Of a DNA stretch of 64,000 bases, positions 42,278-50,484 are shown in pieces. Position 1 is the stretch's first letter. Every line of letters begins with the position of its first letter. This DNA comes from SIG307 sp964609025 (GTDB lineage: Bacteria; Bacillota; Clostridia; Lachnospirales; Lachnospiraceae), in NCBI GenBank assembly GCA_964609025.1, contig CAZSQM010000001.1, positions 186,001-250,000 on the forward strand, read 5' to 3'. A program made the translations under genes and the position numbers. The notes under the pieces are model-generated. The model saw nothing but the letters and a program-made list of their open reading frames with translations. It was not told the DNA's origin and ran no database searches.

Positions 42278-42412
42278 TTAATACTGCTTCCGATAAACCT
42301 CACATCCTTTCGTAAACAGCTCTGTAACCAAAACTTCTCTTTCCGAAACCTTTCCGGTTCTTCTTGTAGAATCAAGGATTCTTACCTTTGTTTTTTCAAC
42401 ATCCTGTATAAA
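42278..42412 (-). pseudogene. Possible C-terminal remnant
   Basis: About 44 codons ending TAA (42278) with coding-like sequence (FIQDVEKTKVRILDSTRR, REVLVTELFTKGCEVYRKQY in part) and no start codon of its own. It lies between the ECF operon terminator and the R-M island and may be left from a deleted gene. Family not recognised. Confidence 0.3.
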
Positions 42413-42447
42413 ACATGACTCTAGGATAAGGTCTCGAGGGGAACTGC

Positions 42448-42482
42448 CAAAAAAGAAAGGGGCCGCGCATTCGGCCCCTTTC
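42448..42482 (-). terminator. Intrinsic terminator of the second ECF operon
   Basis: GAAAGGGGCCG/CGGCCCCTTTC, 11-bp stem with 6-nt loop, followed on the minus strand by TTTTTT. It lies 20 bp after the anti-sigma stop. Confidence 0.8.
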
Positions 42483-42502
42483 AAACCATTTTGTTTACCC
42501 TT

Positions 42503-43390
42503 TTAAAACTGTTCAAACCACTGAACCATCAATTCCCGCGCTGCTTCAAGGTCTTCCGGCTCATAAAGAATCATCAGATGATAGAATACCGCACCGTCTA
42601 CCAGGTAGCCTTCCAGATAACGGTTTCCCTCCTCCTGCTCCTCGAAAACAAGAACCGCGTTCCTGCCGCTTCCCGTCGTATACTCTTCCTTCCGGTAGCT
42701 CCCCTTCCAGTCTGTCTCTTCTACAGTCTCAAAACCCCCGCCATGATACTTAAAGGGACATTCCGTGGTATAAATAGAGGCCGTTTCCTGCATCCAAATC
42801 TCCTGCGTTTTATGAACCTTATAATCCTTAAACAGGGCTACTTCTCCAAGTTCTCCGTCCGTGGTTCCGATGACACGTACACGTACCTCATCCGGCGTTC
42901 CCCATACATTAGTTTCCCTAAGTCCTGCATAGCCGATGTATGCTCTGGCCTCCTCTACGGATGCATACTCCTTGATCCAGCTCGGATACTTCTGGCTGTA
43001 ATTCTCCTCTGCCATCTGCTCCAACAAAAAGCTCTTCACCTCTGTGACTCCGCCCGTAAACTCCTCTGCCAAAACCCGTTCGGTTTCCACCTGAAGCAGG
43101 TATCCCGGCAGCTTTTCATTCCGGCTGGCTGTAAATTGAAATACCCCCAAACTTGCCGCATATGCCACCCCTCCGCCGAGCAAAAGCACGGCAGCTGCGA
43201 CAGCCGCAGCCCATTTCATTGCGCTCCGTCCCATCGGTTTCTTCTTCAAAGTATACTCCGCCATCACTTTCGCCTCCTTCTTCTCCTGTTCCGTTTCAAT
43301 CCATTCGTCCTCCAGATAATTCATTGCCGTCAGCAAATCCTTCCCGGTCAACTTTATCTCCTGTTTTGTTCCCTGTTCCGCCTGTTTCAT
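42503..43390 (-). CDS. Membrane-anchored anti-sigma-like protein
   Basis: A 295-residue protein: cytoplasmic N-terminus of about 57 residues (MKQAEQGTKQEIKLTGKDL...), one membrane helix (about 58-78, WAAAVAAAVLLLGGGVAYA), and an outer domain of 215 residues ending in a beta-rich module (YLEGYLVDGAVFYHLMILYEPEDLEAAREL; shown in part) like DUF4367-type sensors. Its start overlaps the sigma-factor stop by 4 nt (ATGA). By analogy with such pairs it holds the sigma factor at the membrane until a signal arrives. Signal unknown. Confidence 0.72.
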   Translation of the reverse strand: MKQAEQGTKQEIKLTGKDLLTAMNYLEDEWIETEQEKKEAKVMAEYTLKKKPMGRSAMKWAAAVAAAVLLLGGGVAYAASLGVFQFTASRNEKLPGYLLQVETERVLAEEFTGGVTEVKSFLLEQMAEENYSQKYPSWIKEYASVEEARAYIGYAGLRETNVWGTPDEVRVRVIGTTDGELGEVALFKDYKVHKTQEIWMQETASIYTTECPFKYHGGGFETVEETDWKGSYRKEEYTTGSGRNAVLVFEEQEEGNRYLEGYLVDGAVFYHLMILYEPEDLEAARELMVQWFEQF

Positions 43391-43932
43391 CCTACAATGC
43401 CCTCCTTTTTTAATTCATTCCACAACTGTTTTCGCATCCGGAATAACATACTTGTTACCTTGCTCTCCCGATAGCCGAACCTATCCGACAACTCCCGGAT
43501 TGACTCGCCGTACCAGTAACGTCTGACAAACAGCTGCCGTTTTTCCTCCGACAGTCCTTTCAGGAAGCCTGTAAGCAATTCTCCCAGCTCCTGCTGCCCG
43601 ACAGCGGCGGCACCGTCCGGGATGCATTGCTCCAACTCCGCGGAAAGCTCCACCACGACCGCATTCCGCTTCGCCGCCTGATTCCATTCCACTTTGTTTA
43701 ACGCAAGGTTCCGGCAGATTTTTGCCGTATACGCAAACAAAAACTGCGGACGCTTCGGCGGAATACTGTTCCAGACTGCCAGATAGGTGTCGTTCAGGCA
43801 CTCCTTGGCATCCTCCTCGGGAAGAATCCGTTCCGCCAGCTGCCTGAGCCGTCTTCCGTACTTTTGTTCCAGCTCGTTTATGCCCTGCTCTTTTCTGCTT
43901 TGCAACAGTGTCAGGATTTCCTCATCCTCCAT
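43387..43932 (-). CDS. ECF-type RNA polymerase sigma factor
   Basis: A 181-residue sigma-70 family protein. Region 2: LPEEDAKECLNDTYLAVWNSIPPKRP; region 4: LSEEKRQLFVRRYWYGESIRELS then FGYRESKVTSMLFRMRKQL. It is clearly paralogous to the sigma factor at 13744-14301 (shared CLNDTYLAVWNSIPP/SVNDTWLDAWNSMPP). ATG 43932 has AAAGGAGG 7 nt upstream; a GTG at 43950 is the alternative. Divergent from the polyamine operon promoter. Confidence 0.86.
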   Translation of the reverse strand: MEDEEILTLLQSRKEQGINELEQKYGRRLRQLAERILPEEDAKECLNDTYLAVWNSIPPKRPQFLFAYTAKICRNLALNKVEWNQAAKRNAVVVELSAELEQCIPDGAAAVGQQELGELLTGFLKGLSEEKRQLFVRRYWYGESIRELSDRFGYRESKVTSMLFRMRKQLWNELKKEGIVG

Positions 43933-44010
43933 CGCTTTTCCTCCTTTCACTACAATAAACAGGAAACAACACGGTTTGGTTGCGTTTTATATGTTCTTTT
44001 ATTTTCCCTA

Positions 44011-44040
44011 TTGACAGCTTCTTTCCTACCATGTTACAAT
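44011..44040 (+). promoter_or_regulatory. Sigma-A promoter of the polyamine operon
   Basis: TTGACA, 18 nt, TACAAT. Transcription should begin near 44047, leaving a leader of about 410 nt before speA. Confidence 0.75.
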
Positions 44041-44085
44041 AATATCACTTTGGAAGGAATGTATACAGAGCCTTTCTAAGCAATT

Positions 44086-44420
44086 ATCGGGACCACTCGC
44101 AGGAGTTAAGGCCATACGGACAGCCGGGTCCACTGCCGATTGGCAACGGTCGTTGCCTTATTGATTGAGTTAAAAGCTCAAATTTTATAAGTTGGTTACT
44201 TCATAACCGAATTGCGTTTTGACGCAGACTTGTGAAACGGTCAATAAGAGTAGTAAAAGTGATTGCTATATAGACTCTGATCATCCCGAATCCAGATACC
44301 TGATAGAATTTTATTCTGCCGGAGGCTTTTCCGGTAAAGGTAAACCTTTTTTGCATGGATTATATGTTTTTGCTTTACTTAGGTGATGTGACATTGCAAG
44401 CTGCGTTTTACGCGGGCTTG
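44086..44420 (+). ncRNA. Structured leader RNA of the polyamine operon (candidate riboswitch/attenuator)
   Basis: Helices that can be drawn: ATCGG+GACC (44086-44094) with GGTC+CCGAT (44127-44140), enclosing ACTC-gcag-GAGT (44095-44106) and GGC/GCC; GGCAAC-ggtc-GTTGCC (44142-44157); TTGAG/CTCAA (44165-44181); TTGGTTA/TAACCGA (44192-44210); TGCG/CGCA (44213-44226). The segment CGCAGACTTG (44223-44232) can pair with CAAGCTGCG of the terminator, giving an alternative state. No T-box, SAM, lysine or ykkC signature was seen. Ligand unknown; arginine, agmatine or a polyamine would fit the genes. Confidence 0.6.
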
Positions 44421-44428
44421 CTTTTTTT
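44396..44428 (+). terminator. Intrinsic terminator in the polyamine leader
   Basis: GCAAGC-TGCG / CGCG-GGCTTGC stem (about 10 bp with one bulge), followed by TTTTTTT; 31 nt before the speA start. A weaker hairpin with T-run (AAAGG-taaa-CCTTTTTT) lies at 44336-44352. Confidence 0.8.
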
Positions 44429-44459
44429 AATTTCGGAAAACCTTAAGGAGAACCTTACC

Positions 44460-45947
44460 ATGAGCCAATCATTTCGTAAAGAACTTTTAGACCAGAACCG
44501 GGCTCCGATTTACGAGGCGTTAGAGCATTTTCGTCAAAAACGGGTGGTGCCCTTTGATGTTCCCGGGCACAAGCGCGGCCGCGGAAACCCGGAACTTACG
44601 GAGTTTTTGGGACAGCAGTGCGTATCCATCGACGTCAACAGCATGAAGCCGTTAGACAACCTTTGCCACCCCGTTTCGGTTATCCGCGAAGCGGAGGAGC
44701 TTGCCGCACAGGCCTTTGGCGCCGCCCACGCCTTCCTTATGGTCGGCGGTACTACCAGCGCGGTACAAAGCATGGTATTAACGGCATGTAAGCGGGGAGA
44801 TGAAATCATTCTGCCCCGCAATGTACACCGGAGCGTCATTAACGCACTTGTTTTATGCGGCGCCATACCGGTTTACGTTAATCCGGAGGTAGACCACCGC
44901 CTCGGCATTTCGCTCGGCATGAAGCGGGAACAGGTAGAACGTGCGATTAAAGAGCACCCGAATGCGGTTGCCGTTCTGGTAAACAACCCGACCTATTACG
45001 GCGTATGCTCCGACCTAAAAGAAATCGTCCGACTGGCGCACGAGCACCATATGCTCTGCCTTGCGGACGAAGCCCACGGAACTCACTTTTATTTCGGCAA
45101 AGATTTGCCGGTTTCCGCTATGGCGGCCGGTGCGGATATGGCGTCCGTTTCCATGCATAAAAGCGGCGGAAGCCTTACCCAGTCCAGCTTTCTTCTCGCC
45201 GGTCCCAACATTAACGAGGGCTATGTAAGGCAGATTATCAACCTGACCCAGACCACCTCGGGCAGCTACCTGTTAATCAGCAGCCTTGATATCTCCCGCC
45301 GCAACCTTGCCCTGCGCGGAGAGAAGGTGTTTGACCAGGTGCGGCAGATTGCCGATTACGCACGGGCCGAAATCAATTCCATCGGCGGCTACTACGCCTT
45401 TGGCACGGAGCTTAGAAACGGCGATTCCGTTTTTGATTTCGACCCGATTAAGCTAAGCGTTCATACACTTGACATCGGTCTTGCCGGAATCGAGGTATAC
45501 GACCTGCTGCGGGACGATTACGATATCCAGATTGAGTTCGGTGACATCGGAAATATTTTAGCGTACCTTTCCATCGGCGACCGGGTACAGGAAATCGAAC
45601 GTCTGGTAAGCGCCCTTGCGGAAATCCGCAGACGCTACCAACGCGACAAAACCGGTATGCTGACGCAGGAATATATTGCTCCTTTGGTGATTGCAAGTCC
45701 GCAGGAGGCGTTTTACGCCCGGAAAACCAGTCTTCCGCTGATGGAAACGGAGGGGCGGGTTTGCAGCGAATTTGTAATGTGCTATCCACCGGGCATTCCG
45801 ATTCTTGCTCCCGGCGAAAAAATCACAAAGGATATTCTTGATTATATCCGATACGCCAAGGAAAAGGGCTGCAGCATGACCGGTCCGGAGGACCCGAAGA
45901 TTGAGCACCTGAATGTACTTGCAGAGGTGACAAATAAAACGTATTAG
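44460..45947 (+). CDS. speA: Arginine decarboxylase (fold I, SpeA/YaaO-like Orn/Lys/Arg decarboxylase)
   Basis: A 495-residue PLP enzyme: VPFDVPGHKRGRGNPEL near the start, CLADEAHGTHFYF (Asp binding the PLP ring nitrogen), and SVSMHKSGGSLTQ with the PLP lysine about residue 234. This is the short Firmicutes fold-I group in which B. subtilis SpeA makes agmatine from arginine; agmatinase downstream supports arginine as substrate. ATG 44460 follows AAGGAG. A longer in-frame start at 44355 would place the leader terminator inside the coding region, so it is rejected. First gene of the polyamine operon. Confidence 0.88.
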   Translation: MSQSFRKELLDQNRAPIYEALEHFRQKRVVPFDVPGHKRGRGNPELTEFLGQQCVSIDVNSMKPLDNLCHPVSVIREAEELAAQAFGAAHAFLMVGGTTSAVQSMVLTACKRGDEIILPRNVHRSVINALVLCGAIPVYVNPEVDHRLGISLGMKREQVERAIKEHPNAVAVLVNNPTYYGVCSDLKEIVRLAHEHHMLCLADEAHGTHFYFGKDLPVSAMAAGADMASVSMHKSGGSLTQSSFLLAGPNINEGYVRQIINLTQTTSGSYLLISSLDISRRNLALRGEKVFDQVRQIADYARAEINSIGGYYAFGTELRNGDSVFDFDPIKLSVHTLDIGLAGIEVYDLLRDDYDIQIEFGDIGNILAYLSIGDRVQEIERLVSALAEIRRRYQRDKTGMLTQEYIAPLVIASPQEAFYARKTSLPLMETEGRVCSEFVMCYPPGIPILAPGEKITKDILDYIRYAKEKGCSMTGPEDPKIEHLNVLAEVTNKTY

Positions 45948-46004
45948 TAAAATGCAAACAATACACGGTGTCGAAACAGATACCGCAGCATACGGAGGAC
46001 GCTC

Positions 46005-46856
46005 ATGGATTTATGGTTCAGCGAAAAACATACCCCGGATGTGAAACTCAGCATCCGCGTGAAAAAACAGCTTTTCTGCACAGAAAGCGATTATCAGCGA
46101 ATTGATATTTTCGATAGCTGCGAATTCGGCCGTATTCTTTCTTTGGACGGAAACATTATGTTGACGGAGCGAGACGCGTTTATTTACAATGAAATGATTG
46201 TCCACGTTCCGATGGCGGTTCACAAAGGGATTGAAAAGGTACTTGTCATCGGTGCCGGAGACGGCGGCGTTGTAAAGGAACTGACGCGCTATGAGCGTCT
46301 GAAACACATTGACCTTGTGGAGATGGACTCCATGGTGGTGGATGCCTGCCGGCAATACCTTCCGGGAAATACCTGCCAGTTAGACGACAGACGGGTCTGC
46401 ATTCACTACGAGAACGCCTTGAAATTCATGCGCTACTGTGAGAATGAGTACGACCTGATTATTGTGGATTCCAACGACCCTTACGGCCCGTCGGAAGGAC
46501 TTTTTACCAAAGAGTTTTACGGCAACTGCTACAAGGCGCTGCGGGAGGACGGCATTATGGTAAACCAGCAGGGAAGCCCCTTTTATAAACAGGACGCGGA
46601 GGCCATGCAGCGAAGCCATCAGCGCATTGTAGCCACCTTCCCTATCAGCCGGGTTTATCAGGCACACATTCCGACCTATGCCGCCGGATACTGGCTGTTC
46701 GGTTTTGCCAGCAAAAAGTACCACCCGCTTGATAATCTGAATGCCGACGAATGGAACAAGCTGCAGCTCAGAACCAAATATTATACCACCAATCTGCATA
46801 AGGGCGCTTTTTATCTTCCGGCCTTCTTAGAGGAAATGTTGGAGGCAGTGGAGTAA
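46005..46856 (+). CDS. speE: Spermidine synthase-like aminopropyltransferase
   Basis: A 283-residue protein matching SpeE: ESDYQRIDIFDSCEFGRILSLDG, IGAGDGGVVKELTRY (SAM-like binding loop), IIVDSNDPYGPSEGLFTKEFY (catalytic Asp, given in part) and a C-terminal PTYAAGYWLFGFAS. SpeE transfers aminopropyl from decarboxylated SAM to putrescine, or in some bacteria to agmatine. No SAM decarboxylase (speD) gene is in this operon, while carboxynorspermidine enzymes are, so its true role here is open. It lies 57 bp after speA. Confidence 0.9.
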   Translation: MDLWFSEKHTPDVKLSIRVKKQLFCTESDYQRIDIFDSCEFGRILSLDGNIMLTERDAFIYNEMIVHVPMAVHKGIEKVLVIGAGDGGVVKELTRYERLKHIDLVEMDSMVVDACRQYLPGNTCQLDDRRVCIHYENALKFMRYCENEYDLIIVDSNDPYGPSEGLFTKEFYGNCYKALREDGIMVNQQGSPFYKQDAEAMQRSHQRIVATFPISRVYQAHIPTYAAGYWLFGFASKKYHPLDNLNADEWNKLQLRTKYYTTNLHKGAFYLPAFLEEMLEAVE

Positions 46857-46877
46857 AACAGCCTAATGATACAGGTT

Positions 46878-46934
46878 CCAACGAAAAGCAACAGGAAACA
46901 ACGAAATCCAACAAAAACCAACGAAAACCAACAC
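46878..46934 (+). repeat. CAAC-rich low-complexity leader before speB
   Basis: Eight CAAC words separated by short A-rich spacers fill the speE-speB gap. With almost no G or T the mRNA here should be unstructured. It may be a translation enhancer or a binding site for an RNA-binding protein. Confidence 0.55.
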
Positions 46935-46964
46935 TGAAAAACTACAATAAACGGAGGGTCTGCA

Positions 46965-47825
46965 TTGAAAAAGAACATAGAAACCTTCATCGGCTGCGAT
47001 GCCGACTACGAGGAAGCCTCTCTCGTGCTGTTCGGCGCACCGTTTGACAGCACTACAAGTTACCGTCCCGGAACGCGCTACGGTTCCTCTGCCATACGAC
47101 ACGAAAGTTTTGGTCTGGAAACTTACAGCCCGTATCAGGACGAAGATCTGACCGACTACCGTATCTTTGATTACGGAGATTTGGAGCTTTGCTTCGGTTC
47201 TGCCGAATCTGCTCTGAATGATATCGAAATGCTTGCGGAACGGATTTTACGCGATCATAAGTTTCCGGTTCTGCTCGGCGGCGAACATCTGGTGACGCTC
47301 GGCGCGTTCCGTGCCGCCCTGAAAAAATATCCGAACCTCCACGTCGTTCACTTTGACGCACACACGGATTTACGGGATGATTATCTGGGCGCAAAATTAA
47401 GCCATGCCTGCGTCATACGGCGCTGTCATGATTTGCTCGGCGACGGAAGAATCCACCAGTTCTGTATCCGGAGCGGAGAACGGGAAGAGTTTCGCTTTGC
47501 CGCCGCCCACACAAACCTTCACAAGTTCGGCTTTGCGGGCTTAGAAGAAGCCTTGGCGCAAATCGGCAGCGCGCCCGTTTATTTTACAATTGACTTAGAC
47601 TGCCTTGACCCGTCGGCTTTTCCCGGCACCGGCACACCGGAGGCAGGCGGCGTAAGCTTTACGGAGCTTTTATCCGCTATTAAGGCTGTCTGTAAGGCAA
47701 ATGTGATTGCCGCTGATGTAACCGAACTGTGTCCTATCCTTGATGCAAGCGGCGCAAGCACCGCGCTTGCGTGTAAAGTGGTACGGGAGCTGCTGCTTGC
47801 CATAGCCAAAAAGGAGAATCCCTAA
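46965..47825 (+). CDS. speB: Agmatinase
   Basis: A 286-residue ureohydrolase: LLGGEHLVTLGAF, VVHFDAHTDLRDDY (DAHxD), SHACVIRR, and FTIDLDCLDPSAFPGTGTPEAGG (DxDxxDP) supply the six manganese ligands. It hydrolyses agmatine to putrescine and urea. The start is TTG 46965 with GGAGG 8 nt upstream; no ATG is better placed. Follows speE in the operon; with speA it makes putrescine from arginine. Confidence 0.92.
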   Translation: MKKNIETFIGCDADYEEASLVLFGAPFDSTTSYRPGTRYGSSAIRHESFGLETYSPYQDEDLTDYRIFDYGDLELCFGSAESALNDIEMLAERILRDHKFPVLLGGEHLVTLGAFRAALKKYPNLHVVHFDAHTDLRDDYLGAKLSHACVIRRCHDLLGDGRIHQFCIRSGEREEFRFAAAHTNLHKFGFAGLEEALAQIGSAPVYFTIDLDCLDPSAFPGTGTPEAGGVSFTELLSAIKAVCKANVIAADVTELCPILDASGASTALACKVVRELLLAIAKKENP

Positions 47826-47868
47826 ATTTTAAAGCAGAAAAACAAAACAGCAGAAAAGAGGAGAAAAC

Positions 47869-49128
47869 ATGAGCAGAGTATTGATTATCGGCTGCGGCGG
47901 CGTTGCCTCCGTAGCAATTCAGAAGTGTTGCCAGGTAAGCGAGGTATTTCAGGAAATCTGTATTGCCAGCAGGACAAAGTCCAAATGCGACGCGCTTGCC
48001 GCAAAGCTTGCGGGAAAAACCGCTACCAAAATCACAACCGCGCAGGTAGACGCGGACAAAACCGACGAGGTCATTGCTCTGATTACGCAATACAAACCGG
48101 ACCTTGTAATGAATATTGCCCTTCCGTATCAGGACCTTACCATTATGGACGCCTGCCTTGCCTGCGGCGTAAACTACATGGACACCGCCAATTACGAGCC
48201 GGAAAACATCGACGACCCGGAGTGGCGCGCCGTTTATGACAAGCGCTGCAAAGAGGAGGGCTTTTCCGCCTATTTTGATTACTCCTGGCAGTGGGCTTAC
48301 ATGGAAAAATTTAAGAAGGCGGGTCTTACGGCACTACTCGGGTCCGGCTTTGACCCGGGCGTAACGCAGGCCTACTGCGCCTATGCCTTAAAGCATGAGT
48401 TTGACCGGATTGATACAATTGATATTCTTGACTGCAACGGCGGCGACCACGGCTATCCTTTTGCCACCAATTTCAATCCGGAAATCAATCTCCGGGAGGT
48501 TTCCGCACCGGGCAGCTATTGGGAAAACGGTCACTGGATTGAGATTCCGGCAATGAGCATTAAGAGAGAATATAATTTTGATGAAGTGGGACAGAAAGAT
48601 ATGTACCTCCTGCACCACGAGGAAATCGAATCCCTTGCGAAAAACATTCCGGGGGTAAAGCGTATCCGTTTCTTTATGACCTTCGGGCAGAGCTATCTGA
48701 CCCACATGAAGTGTCTGGAAAACGTAGGAATGCTTTCTACCACACCGATTCTGTATGAAGGAAAGGAAATCGTTCCGATTCAGTTCTTAAAGGCACTTTT
48801 GCCGGACCCTGCCACCCTCGGTCCGCGCACCAAAGGGAAAACCAATATCGGCTGCATTTTTACCGGCGTCAAGGACGGACAGCCGAAATCCTACTACATT
48901 TACAACATCTGCGACCACGAGGAATGCTACAAAGAGGTGGAATCCCAGGCAATTTCCTATACCACCGGCGTTCCTGCCATGTGCGGCGCCCTGATGCTGC
49001 TCACGGGAAAGTGGAACAAGCCGGGCGTTTACACGGTAGAGGAATTTGACCCGGACCCGTACATTGCGGCATTGGATAAATATGGACTGCCTCATCGGGA
49101 GAACTATGCACCGGTACCGGTAGAATAA
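47869..49128 (+). CDS. Carboxynorspermidine/carboxyspermidine synthase (saccharopine dehydrogenase-like)
   Basis: A 419-residue NAD(P)-dependent enzyme: Rossmann start MSRVLIIGCGGVASVAIQKC, MNIALPYQDLTIMDACLACGVNYMDTANYE (shown in part), LLGSGFDPGVTQAYCAYA, and GGDHGYPFATNFNPEINLREV, which are typical of CASDH. It condenses aspartate semialdehyde with putrescine (or diaminopropane) and reduces the imine to carboxyspermidine. The decarboxylase follows directly. This is the main route to spermidine in many gut anaerobes. Confidence 0.9.
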   Translation: MSRVLIIGCGGVASVAIQKCCQVSEVFQEICIASRTKSKCDALAAKLAGKTATKITTAQVDADKTDEVIALITQYKPDLVMNIALPYQDLTIMDACLACGVNYMDTANYEPENIDDPEWRAVYDKRCKEEGFSAYFDYSWQWAYMEKFKKAGLTALLGSGFDPGVTQAYCAYALKHEFDRIDTIDILDCNGGDHGYPFATNFNPEINLREVSAPGSYWENGHWIEIPAMSIKREYNFDEVGQKDMYLLHHEEIESLAKNIPGVKRIRFFMTFGQSYLTHMKCLENVGMLSTTPILYEGKEIVPIQFLKALLPDPATLGPRTKGKTNIGCIFTGVKDGQPKSYYIYNICDHEECYKEVESQAISYTTGVPAMCGALMLLTGKWNKPGVYTVEEFDPDPYIAALDKYGLPHRENYAPVPVE

Positions 49129-49228
49129 AACGGAGCGGACATTTTCATTTGCGCTTTCGTATGTGAAAACTCCGGACAACGCCGTCGTTCCATCTTATTA
49201 TTATACCGGTCAGAAAGGATACACTACC

Positions 49229-50407
49229 TTGAACAAAAACTTGATTCAACACCGCCTGCTTTCCTCCGGGCTTCCGACCCCGTGCTATATTCTGGATGAG
49301 GAAAAGCTGATGGAAAACGGAAAACAATTGAAACAATTACAGGATGAAACCGGCTGTAAAATCCTGCTTGCCCAAAAGGCATTCTCTAACTACAACCTGT
49401 ATCCGGTTCTCGCACCCTACCTTGCGGGAACCGAGGCGAGCGGACTATTCGAGGCCAGACTCGGTGCCGAGGAAATGTCCGGAAAAGAATGTCATGTATT
49501 CTGTGCCGCTTACCGTGAGGAAGACTTTGACGAACTGCTGCTTTATGCCGACCATATCGTATTTAACAGCCCTGCACAATTAAAAAAATTCGGTGTCCGT
49601 GCCAAAAATGCCGGAAAAGAAATCGGACTTAGGATTAACCCGGAATGCTCTACGCAGGAAGGACATGCTATCTACGACCCTTGTGCGCCGGGAAGCCGTC
49701 TGGGGACTACCCTCGCTCAGTGGCAGACAGAAATGACACCGGAGTACAGTTCTCTCCTTGACGGGCTCCATTTCCATACCTTATGTGAGCAGAATTCCGA
49801 TGCATTAGAGCAAACCTTGTCTGCTTTGGAAGAAAAGTTTGGGTTTATTCTTAAAAATGTGAAGTGGCTGAATATGGGCGGCGGACATCACATTACCCGC
49901 CCGGACTACGACATTGCGCGATTGAAAAGATGTATCCGGCATATGCAGGATACTTATCATTTAGAAATTTATTTGGAACCGGGGGAAGCGGTTGCACTAA
50001 ATGCCGGTTATCTCCTGACCCGTGTGTTGGATATCGTAAAAAACGGGGACACAACCATTGCCATTCACGATATGTCTCCGGCGTGCCATACCCCGGATGT
50101 GATTGAGATGCCGTACCGTCCGCCGCTTTTTGCTTCCGGTAAGGCGAAGGAAAACGCCTATACCTACCGTCTTGCGGGCCCTACCTGCCTTGCAGGCGAT
50201 GTGGTCGGAGATTACAGCTTTAAGTCACCGCTTTCCATCGGTGACTATCTTCTCTATGAAGATATGGCTATTTACTCCACCTGTAAAAACAACACCTTTA
50301 ACGGAATGCCTCTTCCCGATATCTGGGCTGCAACGCATGACGGAACCTACAAGCTTTTAGCACATTTCGGATATGAGGATTTTAAATACCGGCTGGGCAG
50401 TAAGTGA
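49229..50407 (+). CDS. nspC: Carboxynorspermidine decarboxylase
   Basis: A 392-residue fold III PLP decarboxylase: LPTPCYILDEEKL at the start with LLAQKAFSNYNLYPVL (PLP lysine), NPECSTQEGHAIYDPCAPGSRLGTT, LHFHTLCEQN, MGGGHHITRPDYD and CLAGDVVGDY (Cys of the second subunit site). It removes CO2 from carboxy(nor)spermidine to give spermidine. TTG 49229 with GAAAGGA upstream is preferred; a GTG at 49163 lacks a ribosome site and would add an atypical tail. Last gene of the operon, followed by a terminator. Confidence 0.9.
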   Translation: MNKNLIQHRLLSSGLPTPCYILDEEKLMENGKQLKQLQDETGCKILLAQKAFSNYNLYPVLAPYLAGTEASGLFEARLGAEEMSGKECHVFCAAYREEDFDELLLYADHIVFNSPAQLKKFGVRAKNAGKEIGLRINPECSTQEGHAIYDPCAPGSRLGTTLAQWQTEMTPEYSSLLDGLHFHTLCEQNSDALEQTLSALEEKFGFILKNVKWLNMGGGHHITRPDYDIARLKRCIRHMQDTYHLEIYLEPGEAVALNAGYLLTRVLDIVKNGDTTIAIHDMSPACHTPDVIEMPYRPPLFASGKAKENAYTYRLAGPTCLAGDVVGDYSFKSPLSIGDYLLYEDMAIYSTCKNNTFNGMPLPDIWAATHDGTYKLLAHFGYEDFKYRLGSK

Positions 50408-50430
50408 AAAGAATACCAATGTGGAGCAAA

Positions 50431-50454
50431 AAAGGTCGTAGCTTTACGACCTTT
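50431..50454. terminator. Terminator between the polyamine operon and the Rpn-like gene
   Basis: AAAGGTCGTA-gctt-TACGACCTTT, 10-bp stem with T-rich flank on the plus side (TTTCTTGTT) and A-rich flank before it; serves both convergent genes. Confidence 0.75.
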
Positions 50455-50484
50455 CTTGTTACTGCAAATTTCAGAATTTCTGCT

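Noticed and set aside
44086..44420. T-box, SAM, lysine, cobalamin or ykkC-type riboswitch
   Set aside because: The diagnostic conserved boxes of these classes were not found, so no named class is assigned.
44355..44459. Extension of speA to an upstream ATG at 44355 in the same frame
   Set aside because: It would put the intrinsic terminator (44396-44428) inside the coding sequence and has no ribosome site; family members begin near the ATG at 44460, which follows AAGGAG.
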